In this document: piece after piece, positions 1 through 7,085 of the stretch
Layout: each line of letters opens with the position of its first letter
Position numbering within the stretch: position 1 is the stretch's first letter
Assembly: GCA_034096865.1 (NCBI GenBank)
Contig: JAWQFJ010009523.1
Coordinates: forward strand, 37,501 to 47,500
Length of the DNA: 10,000 nt
Source of the DNA: Theodoxus fluviatilis
Taxonomy: Eukaryota > Mollusca > Gastropoda > Cycloneritida > Neritidae
Direction: 5' to 3'
Notes under the pieces: model-generated
Database searches by the model: none
What the model saw: only the letters and a program-made list of their open reading frames with translations
Told to the model about the DNA's origin: nothing
Program-made: the position numbers and the translations under genes

Positions 1-513
1 AAATGAGGTACCACTGAAGCCAAAAGGATCAACTAACAAGTTGCTTTAAGTTGGCTGACGGACTTTATCGTCTCTGCCACCAGCGCTCGATTATGAGCCT
101 TCCGAAAGAGGAGTGGCCCCGTAAAATATGAAATACCAAAGGCATCACTTCAAAGCAATGACAAATGTTAACTATCTTCTTTTCATCAATTTTGCTCAGG
201 GGATAGGCGACAAGTATAAGTATGCCTTTTTTAAGTTACTAAAGGTTGAGGGACCTGATATGGGAAGCCGAATAGCGAATTTTGCGGCGAGTGGTTTCTG
301 TGTAACCGCGGGCAGATATCAGCAACCTGAATTCGGGATGTCAGAACACAACACAATATGTACCATGTCAAGACAGTGTCAACTCAGGATTTCAAATTAA
401 GAGGGAAATCATTTTTACAGAAACTCTAAGATATCGAATATCAACAGAATCAACTTCAAGTTTTTTGTTGTAAAGTTATCGTTTTACCTCATGTAAATCC
501 ATAATATGGACGA
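1..513. other. no recognisable gene
   Basis: I see no gene here that I can support. A 90-codon open frame on the plus strand (128-400) has a possible splice acceptor inside it (a pyrimidine-rich stretch ending in CTCAG near 199). Its translation, with a few Cys residues near the C-terminus, matches no domain I know. It could be an exon of an unrecognised gene or chance. The stretch ends at the start of the long ATC microsatellite. Confidence 0.5.
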
Positions 514-640
<127 letters not shown>

Positions 641-827
641 AATCATCAATCATCAATCACCACCCAGCACCCACCAACCACCACCCACCACCCACCACCA
701 CCACCACCACTACCACCACCACCACTACCACCTCCACTACCACCACCACCACCACCGTCATCGTCGTCGCCCTCGTCGTCGTCATCATGGTCGTCGCCGT
801 TGTTGTTCTTGCTGTTGTTCTTGTTGA
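641..827. repeat. compound trinucleotide microsatellite (AATC / ACC / GTC / TTG)
   Basis: Directly after the ATC tract the repeat unit changes stepwise: AATC-like units at 641-660, CCA/ACC units at 661-756, GTC/GTCATC units at 757-800, then TTG/TTC units to about 827. It is low complexity with no coding evidence. It abuts the inverted-end repeat element that starts near 826, and GTC/ATC triplets reappear on that element's far side at 1691-1728. Confidence 0.93.
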
Positions 828-870
828 CTCACATGCGAAGCAAAAGGGAGTCTATGTACTCACCCGTGTC

Positions 871-898
871 GTCCGTCCGTCCGTCCGTCCGTCCGTCC
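871..898. repeat. (GTCC)7 microsatellite
   Basis: Seven perfect GTCC units lie near the left end of the half-site-rich repeat element. This placement, just inside the terminal inverted sequence, suggests the tract belongs to the element and not to the insertion site. Confidence 0.95.
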
Positions 899-1010
899 GG
901 GCGTAAAAAACTTAAACGTTGGATTTTTCTCGGAGACTATGAAGTCTATCAACACCAAATGTGGCATGATGGTGTATGATGACAAGGCCTCTAAAACCAT
1001 ACATGGTGAC

Positions 1011-1206
1011 TTGACCTTGCTTCAAGGTCAAGGTCACAGGAGCCATAAATGTGGTCTCAAAAACAGTCATTTTTCACATTTTCCCAATTTTCTCCCACGT
1101 TATTGAGAATGGCGACCTTAGCTACAAGTGGTATATAGGTCAAAGCAAGCCCTATCTTTTGATACCAGTTTGGTTGACCTTGCTTCAAGGTCAAGGTCAC
1201 AGGAGC
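1011..1206. repeat. 33-bp direct repeat, two copies 163 bp apart
   Basis: Positions 1011-1043 and 1174-1206 are identical over 33 bp. Each copy begins with TTGACCTTGC and ends with AGGTCACAGGAGC, so each carries one TGACCTT followed by two overlapping TCAAGGTCA sites. Sequence between and beyond the copies is not obviously shared, so this is a retained motif block and not a simple tandem duplication. Confidence 0.9.
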
Positions 1207-1643
1207 TCTTCAAAGTTGGATTGTATACATATTTTGAAGTGACCTTGACCCTGAACTATGGAAGATAACTGTTTCAAACTTAATAATTATGTGGGGCACA
1301 TGTTATACTTTCATCATGAGACACATTTGGTCACATATCATCAAGGTCAAGGTCACTTTGACCCTTATGAAATGTGACCAAAATGGGGTAGTGAACCACT
1401 AAAAGTGACCATATCTCATGGTAGAAAGTGCCAATAAGCACCATTGTGCTTCCTATGTCTTGAATTAACAGCTTTGTGTTGCATGACCTTGGATGACCTT
1501 GACCTTGGATCGAGGCCACATGTATTTTGGTAGGAAAACTGTGTAAAGCAGTTCTTAGTGTATGATGTCATTGCTAGGTTTAGTTGTTTGACCTTGACCT
1601 TGAAGGTCACCTGAAGGTCAAGGTCATGTAAAGGTCAAGGTCA
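1012..1643. promoter_or_regulatory. cluster of 19 AAGGTCA nuclear-receptor half-sites
   Basis: I count 19 exact AAGGTCA or TGACCTT heptamers. They start at 1012, 1024, 1030, 1175, 1187, 1193, 1240, 1343, 1349, 1484, 1494, 1500, 1589, 1595, 1603, 1614, 1620, 1631 and 1637. Many sit in the longer context TCAAGGTCA, the known monomer site of ERR and of SF-1/FTZ-F1 (NR5A) receptors. Arrangements include overlapping direct repeats 6 bp apart and an inverted pair with a 1-bp spacer at 1595-1609. The motif density is visible directly. Receptor binding or enhancer activity is inference; the units could simply be a structural part of the repeat. Confidence 0.5.
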
Positions 1644-1690
1644 AGCATGTGAGTCGTATGGGCTTTGCCCTTCTTGTTTTTGTCTGTAGT

Positions 1691-1728
1691 GTCATCATCA
1701 TCGTCGTCGTCGTCGTCGTCGTCATCAT
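1691..1728. repeat. (GTC/ATC)n microsatellite
   Basis: A short trinucleotide tract, GTCATCATCATC then about seven GTC units and GTCATCAT, lies just right of the repeat element. Its units match the GTC/ATC part of the tract on the left side, which may mean the element inserted into an existing trinucleotide repeat. A GCTGCTGCTGCTGTTGTT stretch follows near 1781-1798. Confidence 0.9.
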
Positions 1729-2195
1729 AAATTTTTCGTCACGACTTTTAAAAATTGGTTTATGAAGTTTTATAGTTTTTGCTGCTGCTGCTGTTGTTAT
1801 TGAATAGAGCGGGAAAGGCTTGATTGGGGAGAAAAGGTTGGAGATGCGTCCTAGAGCCAACAATTTGAAAAGACAGCGTACTTCAAAACAAGTTATCTGA
1901 GTCGCCACACGCTTGCACGTATACTGCTCGGCTCATATCATTGGAGGAAGATCTCGGTATGATACAGAAGTGATTATACCGTGCTCGCGTTGGTATTGTA
2001 AGAAGGTTCTGAAGCAATACCAGGTGAACATATGGATCATTGTGTTTCGTACTTTTCAATTTGAATATCTGAATTTGGGAGCCATAGTCTTGGGATAGTC
2101 ACATCTAAAGGCAGATATAATCCTAAAATGAAAAACATTCTGTCTGGTCGTCCACTTCCTTCTGTTTTTGACACAGCTGTTTTGTTGTCATTTAG
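1729..2195. other. no gene; probable intron upstream of the lectin exon
   Basis: No coding signal is supported here apart from the short GCT/GTT tract near 1781-1798. The last bases, a T-rich stretch ending in CATTTAG at 2195, form a good splice acceptor for the exon that follows. Confidence 0.5.
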
Positions 2196-2393
2196 ATGAT
2201 GCCCGATTTGTGGGGACACAGATCAATATCCGGAACGACACAAATGGTCCAGCACAGCTCTGTGTCACCGTGACAAACAGCAATCTGGACACAAACCTGG
2301 CCAAGGGCAGCTTCAGCTGTTCCATGTCAGGCAGCATTGTGGAGCTGAGGATAGATGGGGGCACACTCAACATATGTGAAGTCCAAGTGTGGG
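2196..2393 (+). CDS. internal exon, fucolectin-type galactose-binding domain (C-terminal part)
   Basis: This reads as one spliced exon of 198 bp (66 codons). It is flanked by an acceptor, pyrimidine-rich sequence ending TTTAG at 2195, and a donor, GTGAGT at 2394. Both ends are phase 1, so the exon is symmetric. Visible features are a VGTQINIRND strand, a Cys in QLCVTV, a Cys in SFSCSM, and the closing block SIVELR...LNICEVQVWG. That block fits the end of the fucolectin/F5-8C-like fold, in which a final strand of the form L-x-L/I-C-E-V-x-V is typical. By family knowledge such domains bind fucose or related sugars and occur in secreted lectins and in extracellular regions of molluscan receptors. 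The first half of the domain, with the sugar-binding residues, is not visible nearby and should lie in an upstream exon outside the window or beyond my recognition. Any frame running on past 2393 into the donor is read-through. The particular host gene cannot be named. Confidence 0.75.
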
Positions 2394-3654
2394 GTGAGTA
2401 CAAACCGCCCAAGAAAACTTTTCATAACAACTTGAATTGAAGCCTCCAGTATGTAGCCATGGCGAGACGCATCTCATAACGACGACAAGGCACATGGCTG
2501 CAAATCCAGTGCTTGTTATGCGTGTTGTGGAAAGGAGATCATAATGACCGTTCCCTAAATCTTCGGAGATAATGTATCTGTTAAATACCTACAAATACTT
2601 CCTGGCAAAGGGATTGGTATGGAAATATATGTTCAGCATGATGGTTATGAACCATCAATTTACACGCATATCGTTACGTGTATATAGTTCCCCTAATTAC
2701 GTTGGTGAGATTGCTCCTTGCGACTCACCGAATTAGAGCGCGATCTGTTCTGGAAGGAGTCATGAGGGAATTTTGTGTCAGGTCTACAGAGGGTAGGGAT
2801 TTCCCACATTATGTCTGCTCTGTAAAGGATGCTTCATCACAGTTTAAGGACACTAGCTCCTATTCTACGAAGTATGAACCATCATTTTGATCTAGCAAAT
2901 GATTTGCCGCCGAGTAAAGTTGCCGTTTTTCGCATGTAACGACCATAGGCAGTGATGTCAGCAATGTTCGACAGCAGGAACAATGGTCGCTCCTCCGTGC
3001 AGTGAATAGCAACCGGCTCTGGTGCTCATTGTCGTCTGCGCATGGGTTGGTTTCGCGCGCGCTGATATTTCCCCCCAAAAGAGACAGTGATTCAGACGAT
3101 TTCGACAGCCTTTCCCTCATGTGAGTTCCGGCAAGAACGACAGCTTACGATGCCACCGCCCTATTTCGTTACCGCTTCGTTTGAAGAAATCATGTTTACA
3201 TGCAAATAAACAGTAAAAGCCGCGTCTGTTATGGTGCTGAATGCGTTTTATTTTACAATCAGCTGTTGCAAGAATAATTTAGTTTATTTTCATCCGTATT
3301 TCTTGCGAATTAGTTGTTCGTGTTCGATGCTCGTTTTCAACCTTGATCTCCATTGACACGTCGCCACGCACCAAGATCGTGTGCCATAGCTATCGATGCA
3401 CTTTCAGATCCGACAGACACTCAGTGGACATTCATCATCTGAGAAAGAAATAATCAACAAGTACTACTGATGTGCACCCCTCACTATTTCGTCCTGCTCG
3501 ACATCCTCTTTCATTATTCCTATTCTCTCCGATGTGAAATGATGATAATTTTCCTACCAAGTTTTGCAGTGACTCATGTTGACATGGACACACATTCCTA
3601 AAATAAAAATATTTAATTCCATTATCCTCTAAGCCTTACACCTAAAGCTAAGAC
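2394..3654. other. no gene seen; intron or intergenic
   Basis: After the splice donor I find no further exon with a recognisable domain and no clear repeat. Short open frames at 2678-2890 (+) and 2860-3120 (-) have no domain-like pattern. An octamer ATGCAAAT at about 3199-3206 and a GCGCGCGC run near 3055 are single small motifs of uncertain meaning. The stretch ends where the gypsy-type element's pol remnant begins. Confidence 0.5.
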
Positions 3655-3900
3655 CGTAAAATGAGAGAAGTATGCATCATCAACATCCACTTCTCTAAGA
3701 TGGCACTCCGGTTATCCCTAACTAAAAGTCCCTTGCAAGTAGTCAACTCACTTTGAATAGCAAAGAAGTTTCTAGCTGCCAGTTTTACAATGTCATTGTG
3801 CTCAGGCCATCCCATTATAACTCACTGCCGTCGCAAGGTTGACTCTTTATTTGTTCCTTCTCGAAGGCGTTCTAGCTTCGCATCGGAGATCGGCCATGAT
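3655..3900 (-). pseudogene. gypsy pol remnant: RNase H-integrase linker and integrase zinc-binding start
   Basis: One minus-strand frame reads ISDAKLERLREG..., then meets a TGA stop (3822-3824), then GWPEHNDIVKLAARNFFAIQ and CKGLLVRDNRSAI. GWP followed by a GLLxRxxR block is the usual lead-in to the integrase HHCC zinc-binding domain in Ty3/gypsy elements. Similarity ends near 3655, before the zinc-binding His and Cys residues, so the integrase core (DDE) and the 3' LTR are absent. The boundary is where the element was truncated or deleted. Confidence 0.75.
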
Positions 3901-3924
3901 GTTGTGATTGATAGTACATGCAAC

Positions 3925-4350
3925 TATACACCGGTCTCTAGTGGCTCCCTTTTTGCGGATGTCAGTGGCTGTCTGGATAGCATGGCAGCAACACTCATGT
4001 TCTTCCCATGTGTGAACTGTGCTTTGCGTATGTACCGCATCAGTCTCGTTAGCATTCTCTGACAACGCAGCGGTGTCTGGGACACATTTTGTTGTTCATC
4101 AGTGGCACCAATGGATTGTGATTTGTGAGGACACGGAATGACTCCGTTCCCACAAGATACCTACTCAACATCTCACAAGCCCACACCGAGGCTATGTATT
4201 CCTTCTCGATCTGTGCACAGTCAGTTTCTGCTGTGGTGAGAGTTCGAGAACAAAATGCAATGGGGCGTAGACTTTCTGGATACGCTTGCAAGAACACACT
4301 TCTACTGCGACAACAGTAGGTTTCTTTGAGTCGTAGTGTGCAAGGTCTCA
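3925..4350 (-). pseudogene. gypsy pol remnant: RNase H domain
   Basis: The minus strand encodes a Ty3/gypsy-type RNase H. Going from high to low coordinates, LAHYDSKKPTVV comes first (about 4350-4310). A small deletion with a frame change follows, removing the stretch that normally carries the first catalytic Asp. Then come LRPIAFCSRTL, AQIEKEYIASVWACEMLSRY and LTNHNPLVPLM (about 4275-4100). Near 4085 a 1-base frameshift leads to RCQRMLTRLMRY, then GKNMSVAAMLSRQPL and a stop near 3930. The LSRQPL end is the usual close of the domain. Loss of the first catalytic region and the frameshifts make it non-functional. The LINE lies immediately above it. Confidence 0.88.
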
Positions 4351-5334
4351 GTCCGTCATTGTTGACGGCGTCATGTCAGCCCCAACCCCACTTGTTTTTG
4401 GCGTCCCACAGGGTTCTGTCCTAGGTCCTGCTTTATTTACATTGTACACCCAACCCCTTTCAGATGTAATATCAAGACATGAGTGTGATTTTCATAAGTA
4501 CGCAGATGACACTGAATTGTCAAAGAGTGCACACATTTGTGATTTTTCTTCTGTGCAGTCAGATATTGAGACATGTGTTGACGATGTACTTTCATGGATA
4601 AACAGCAACAAACTGATGCTCAACACAGATAAAACTGAAGTTTTACCTGTCGGTGCACCATCACGTCTTGGGCTTGTGGGGAATGAGTCCACAGTCATTG
4701 GGGGTAGCTCTATTCCATTCAAGAGCTCAGTTAGGTATCTCGGTGTTCACACTGACCAGACCTTGTCCATGCACGATCAGATTAGCAGTACATGCCGTGC
4801 ATGTTTTCTTGAACTGCGCCGTATTGCATCAATCAGTCAATACCTCTCGGACACTGCCTGTGCTAGGCGAGTAACTGCCAGGATCACGTCACGACTGGAT
4901 TACTGCAATTCAGTCCTAGCGGGTCTTCCGGCAGAAAAACTAAACCGTCTGCAACGAGTTCAAAACAGTGCGGCACGTCTGGTTCTTATGAAGGGCAAGA
5001 GCGATCATGCGACACCCCTCCTGAAACATCTAAACTGGCTTCCCCTTAATTTCCGCTGCCAGTACAAAATTGCTGTTTTGGCGTACCGTCATTTTGATTC
5101 AACCCTTCCGGCATAACTTTCAGCCTCCCTTTGTACCTATCACCCTTCCCGTTCTCTCCGATCATCAAGGGAAAAGCTTCTGAAAATTCCAAAGCGTAGT
5201 ACCAAGTCTTTCGGAGAGCGTATTGCCCCTAGAGTGTCTGGGATTCCCTGCCGGCTGGCCTACGTGATGCACCAACTATGTTCATTTTTAAATCTCAGTT
5301 AAAAACCCATATCTTTTGTCTTGCTTTTCTGTAA
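4347..5334 (+). pseudogene. LINE reverse transcriptase, C-terminal half, broken
   Basis: The open part from the first ATG (4373) gives 247 residues. Motifs counted from that Met are FGVPQGSVLGPALF at 9-22 (RT motif B type), the catalytic YADD box at 43-46, LMLNTDKTEV at 81-90, RYLGVHTDQTL at 121-131, SRLDYCNSVLAGLP at 173-186, RLQRVQNSAARLV at 192-204 and LNWLPL...YKIAVLAYR at 220-239. The same frame reads RSQSVIVDG before the ATG, so the ATG is not a true start; the ORF2 N-terminus, with its AP endonuclease, is missing. A TAA at 5114-5116 interrupts the frame. Recognisable sequence continues (SRSLRSS, LLKIPKRS, SFGER), shifts frame near 5237 and resumes as WDSLPAGLRDAPTM and FKSQLKTHIF, ending at TAA 5332-5334, the probable original stop. 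It could not make an active enzyme. Confidence 0.92.
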
Positions 5335-5433
5335 CCTCCTAGGTTTTTTTTCAAGTCCTGGTATGATAGTCATACGAGTGTTGTGCTATGTAGAATGACT
5401 GACGAGTAACTGCGTGTAAATGTGGCTGTGCCC

Positions 5434-5461
5434 GCTCATTGAGTTCTTGCAAGAAATGAGC
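5434..5461 (+). promoter_or_regulatory. LINE 3' UTR stem-loop
   Basis: GCTCATT (5434-5440) pairs with AATGAGC (5455-5461), and the interior holds the self-complementary TTCTTGCAAGAA (5444-5455). It lies about 20 bp before the (ATT)n tail. A 3' hairpin next to a short tandem repeat is the known recognition signal of CR1/L2-type RT for its own RNA. The role here is inferred from position and shape. Confidence 0.6.
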
Positions 5462-5481
5462 GTTATAAATGCTATTTTTAA

Positions 5482-5482
5482 A

Positions 5483-5571
<89 letters not shown>

Positions 5572-5572
5572 C
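5482..5572 (+). repeat. (ATT)n tail of the LINE
   Basis: About 30 ATT units with one ATTAGT interruption near 5533, directly after the sequence GCTATTTTTAAA. Position and orientation show it is the microsatellite-type 3' terminus of the LINE, probably expanded by slippage since insertion. The Leu and Ile runs translated from it are not proteins. Confidence 0.95.
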
Positions 5573-5574
5573 AA

Positions 5575-5950
5575 TGTTTCACTTCAGTGAATGCTTCTTT
5601 CTGTATCGGACCCCACATCCACGCAGAATCTTTTTTCAGCAGGTCATTCAGAGGCTTCAGAGTTGTCGACAAGTTTGGCAAGTACCTGTCAATATAGTTC
5701 ACCATTCCCAAGTACCTGCACAGTTCTTGAACATTGCAGGGTTCGACCACTTTCTGGATGGCTTCGACTTTTGACGAGTCAGGACTGACACCTTCGCTGC
5801 TGATAGTTTGTCCAGAAAGGTTATCTCATACTGCTGTACATGCAGTTTTCTTCACTTTACCTGAAGAGGATTTGGCACTCGCCTCGCTGTAGTGACGCTG
5901 TAAGGTTGCATCCCCTCGACCAGCTTGATTCTAACCGGTTTGCATTGCAC
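5575..5950 (-). pseudogene. gypsy pol remnant: RT with deleted catalytic core
   Basis: On the minus strand 5950-5857 reads CKPVRIKLVEGMQPYSVTT then ARRVPNPL, which is the entry into a Ty3/gypsy RT. It then passes at about 5850, near a TGA stop, into QQYEITFL and, after a 1-base frame slip, GQTISSEGV. From there it continues VEAIQKV, LCRYLGMVNYI, RYLPNLSTTLKPLNDLLK and DSAWMWGPIQKEAFTEVK, ending at 5575. The second part is the thumb and connection region. Everything between, including the fingers, the palm and the catalytic Asp-Asp box, is gone. From family knowledge this gap is of the order of 130-150 residues. The LINE begins right after EVK, and RNase H resumes on its far side. Confidence 0.88.
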
Positions 5951-6129
5951 AGAGCTGATGGTTGCCGCATCCTCTCACTTGATGAGGTTCAGTGCTGCTG
6001 CAGCGCTCAAGCTGAGCATTGTTGATGACGTAGTGTGTGACTTCAGTTTCTTGCCGACTCACGTTTGGAAACTTTCCGATAGCTTCATTAGACCCCCAAG
6101 GCTGTGTAGAGTTACTCATCGGCATTGTG
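5951..6129 (-). pseudogene. gypsy pol spacer between protease and RT, decayed
   Basis: On the minus strand this joins the protease end to the RT entry. A 64-codon open frame exists (6125-5931) and includes FPNVSRQETEV and HYVINNAQLE. Its first part looks like the end of a protease/linker, but the frame is mixed and I recognise no motif. It is part of the element by position. Confidence 0.5.
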
Positions 6130-6300
6130 ACAGTCTCCGCATTCTCACATTCTGGAACTTTGACCGATTGATCACGAAGACATCAGCGCCTGTATCGATC
6201 TTGAAATCATCAAAAGTCTTGTCAGCTGTTAGGTTCATATGCCAATCTTTAATTGCAGAATCTACAGACCCTATGAAGCTAGTTTATTTTGTCTCATCTT
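6130..6300 (-). pseudogene. gypsy pol remnant: aspartic protease
   Basis: The minus-strand frame reads DSAIKDWHMNL, then FDDFKIDTGADVFVINRSKF. DTGAD (6196-6182 on this strand) is the active-site motif of retroviral-type aspartic proteases, preceded by the usual hydrophobic/FKI strand. A TAA lies upstream (about 6284-6286) and a TGA closes the frame near 6119, so the second half of the protease cannot be read. In an intact element it would process the Gag-Pol polyprotein. Confidence 0.82.
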
Positions 6301-6301
6301 A

Positions 6302-6450
6302 ACTCACTGCCGCGCTATCAGTCTGTGGTAGAAATTTCTTTGTTCTACTTACACGTGCGAAATGTGAATTAGTTCCGCATGTGTGGCACTTTTTTCCGTG
6401 TGCTTGACACCTATGTATGGCATGTGATTTGCCCCCTTTGCTACAGGAGA
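6302..6450 (-). pseudogene. gypsy Gag remnant: zinc knuckle pair
   Basis: The minus strand reads CSKGGKSHAIHRC then CHTCGTNSHFARVS, ending at a TAA at 6302-6304. These are two CCHC-type nucleic-acid-binding knuckles in tandem, as in many Ty3/gypsy elements. Each has lost one Cys: the second Cys of the first is Gly, and the last Cys of the second is Ser. The frame differs from the gag body, whose frame ends at 6441, so a frameshift separates them. Confidence 0.75.
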
Positions 6451-6867
6451 CTCGATGCTGTGGCTTTGACTTCGCGTTCTCTCCTGCTCCCTCTCACTTT
6501 CGACTCTGTAATTGAGTACCAGTCCTGATGTTCGATTGTTTCACCCGCTACTTGGTCTCGTCTATAAAAGGTTGCCCTCTCATGAATCACGTTTTCCTTG
6601 GGAACGAAGCGTTCATCAAATTTCCTCACTATGACATTCAAGTCCCTCATCCAATTCTCTTCATTAATGAATAAGGACTGAGCGAAGGTCTTGTCTGCTT
6701 CTGCACCCACAGCGTACAGGAGAGCACTGACCTGGAGTTCTCCATCTTTGTTGTTGAGTTCGAGGGCGAGACGAAATCGGGAGAGGCGTTCGCTCCACCC
6801 CGGCCATGTGGCAGGTTCCACGAAGCTGAATTCTGACAGAGGCTTGAATAATACTTTGCACTGCTAC
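6441..6867 (-). pseudogene. gypsy gag (capsid-like region), no start codon
   Basis: The open minus-strand frame runs from about 6867, after a TAG stop, to 6441. It reads SEFSFVEPATWPGWSERLSR, RFRLALELN, LQVSALLYAVGAEADKTFAQ and FDERFVPKENVIHERATFYR. The Trp-rich opening, the LLYAVGAEA helix and the F-x-x-R-F-V-P-x-x-N-x-I-x-E-R-x-x-F stretch are what I know from Gag capsid regions of animal Ty3/gypsy elements. No ATG lies in frame between the upstream stop and the conserved start, so the initiation codon has been lost. A CTT box-like end followed by a frameshift separates it from the zinc knuckles. Confidence 0.85.
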
Positions 6868-6921
6868 TATCACTTGCGCGGCTCTCTCACTGCGTCAAAT
6901 GATATTCACTACTCGGATGTT

Positions 6922-6935
6922 CACTTCTGATACCA
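6922..6935 (-). promoter_or_regulatory. candidate tRNA primer-binding site
   Basis: On the minus strand TGGTATCAGAAGTG starts with TGG, the complement of the CCA end of a tRNA, and lies where the primer site should be: about 60 bp before gag and 3 bp after the candidate LTR end. The complement, CACTTCTGATACCA, looks like the 3' end of a tRNA-Leu. The tRNA identity is from memory and unverified. Confidence 0.55.
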
Positions 6936-6938
6936 TGA

Positions 6939-7085
6939 TGTCTGTAATGGTCTGTCGACGATTATATGGGAGTTAGCGTGCACACTGACAGAGTCAATTA
7001 AAAGTTCTTGCACATGCGCTCGCTCAATAATCAAGGGAAGCAACTCCAATAACACAAACGGCGTTTGTTAACTGATCTTACAACA
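6939..7085 (-). repeat. candidate 5' LTR of the gypsy element
   Basis: On the minus strand this reads from TGTTGTAAGATC to CATTACAGACA, so it has the TG...CA ends typical of LTRs. It ends 3 bp from the candidate primer-binding site. A TATA-like CATATAAT lies at about 6968-6961. At about 147 bp it is short for an LTR, so the outer edge is uncertain. No second copy exists in the window because the 3' end of the element is missing, so the call rests on position and ends only. Confidence 0.4.

Larger units (their letters stand above)
826..1672. mobile_element. non-coding MITE-like dispersed repeat with inverted ends
   Basis: This block of about 0.85 kb has no credible ORF. An 11-bp perfect inverted pair bounds it: GACTCACATGC at 826-836 and GCATGTGAGTC at 1645-1655. 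A second, imperfect inverted pair lies at about 839-863 and 1648-1672 (AAGCAAAAGGG... against the reverse complement of ...GGGCTTTGCCCTT). An 8-bp match, TTCTTGTT, lies just outside each end (about 818-825 and 1671-1678) and could be a target-site duplication of hAT type; it sits in low-complexity sequence, so this is weak. Inside are a GTCC microsatellite and many AAGGTCA/TGACCTT units. The lack of coding capacity and the inverted ends suggest a non-autonomous DNA transposon. A different class of dispersed repeat is possible. Confidence 0.6.
4345..5572 (+). mobile_element. 5'-truncated CR1/L2-like non-LTR retrotransposon (LINE)
   Basis: A LINE fragment of about 1.2 kb, inserted antisense into the gypsy element. 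It starts abruptly in the RT domain near 4345, as 5' truncation during target-primed reverse transcription often produces. It continues through the RT and thumb-like C-terminal region, a short 3' UTR with a strong hairpin, and an (ATT)n tail to 5572. The RT motifs and the ending in a microsatellite instead of poly(A) fit the CR1/L2/Jockey group. I cannot separate L2 from CR1 by eye. I see no clear target-site duplication, and a few codons of the host gypsy element seem lost at the junction. Confidence 0.9.
3655..7085 (-). mobile_element. decayed Ty3/gypsy LTR retrotransposon, interrupted by a LINE
   Basis: Reading the minus strand from 7085 down, the order is candidate 5' LTR, primer-binding site, gag, zinc knuckle, aspartic protease, RT fragments, RNase H and the start of the integrase zinc-binding region. 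This is the Ty3/gypsy order (protease, RT, RNase H, integrase). The element is dead. Gag lacks an ATG, several stops and frameshifts break pol, the RT catalytic core is deleted, and everything after the integrase N-terminus (integrase core, 3' LTR) is missing. A plus-strand LINE at about 4345-5572 splits it between RT and RNase H. Both flanks read as consecutive parts of one pol, apart from a few missing codons, so the LINE came later. Confidence 0.9.

Noticed and set aside
128..400. 90-codon frame with a possible upstream splice acceptor
   Set aside because: No recognisable domain and no convincing donor; listed only as unassigned sequence.
1051..1908. Several 60-95 codon frames inside and beside the half-site repeat
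   Set aside because: They lack domain patterns, overlap on both strands and are built from the TGACCTT units and triplet repeats.
2188..2412. 74-codon minus-strand frame over the lectin exon
   Set aside because: The plus strand has the splice sites, phase and domain motifs; the minus frame is a shadow.
5386..5774. Poly-Ile and poly-Leu frames on both strands
   Set aside because: They come from the (ATT)n LINE tail, and the right part reads the gypsy pol remnant in antisense.
5840..6302. Plus-strand frames of 61-125 codons
   Set aside because: The minus strand carries the protease DTGAD motif and RT entry, so these are antisense shadows.
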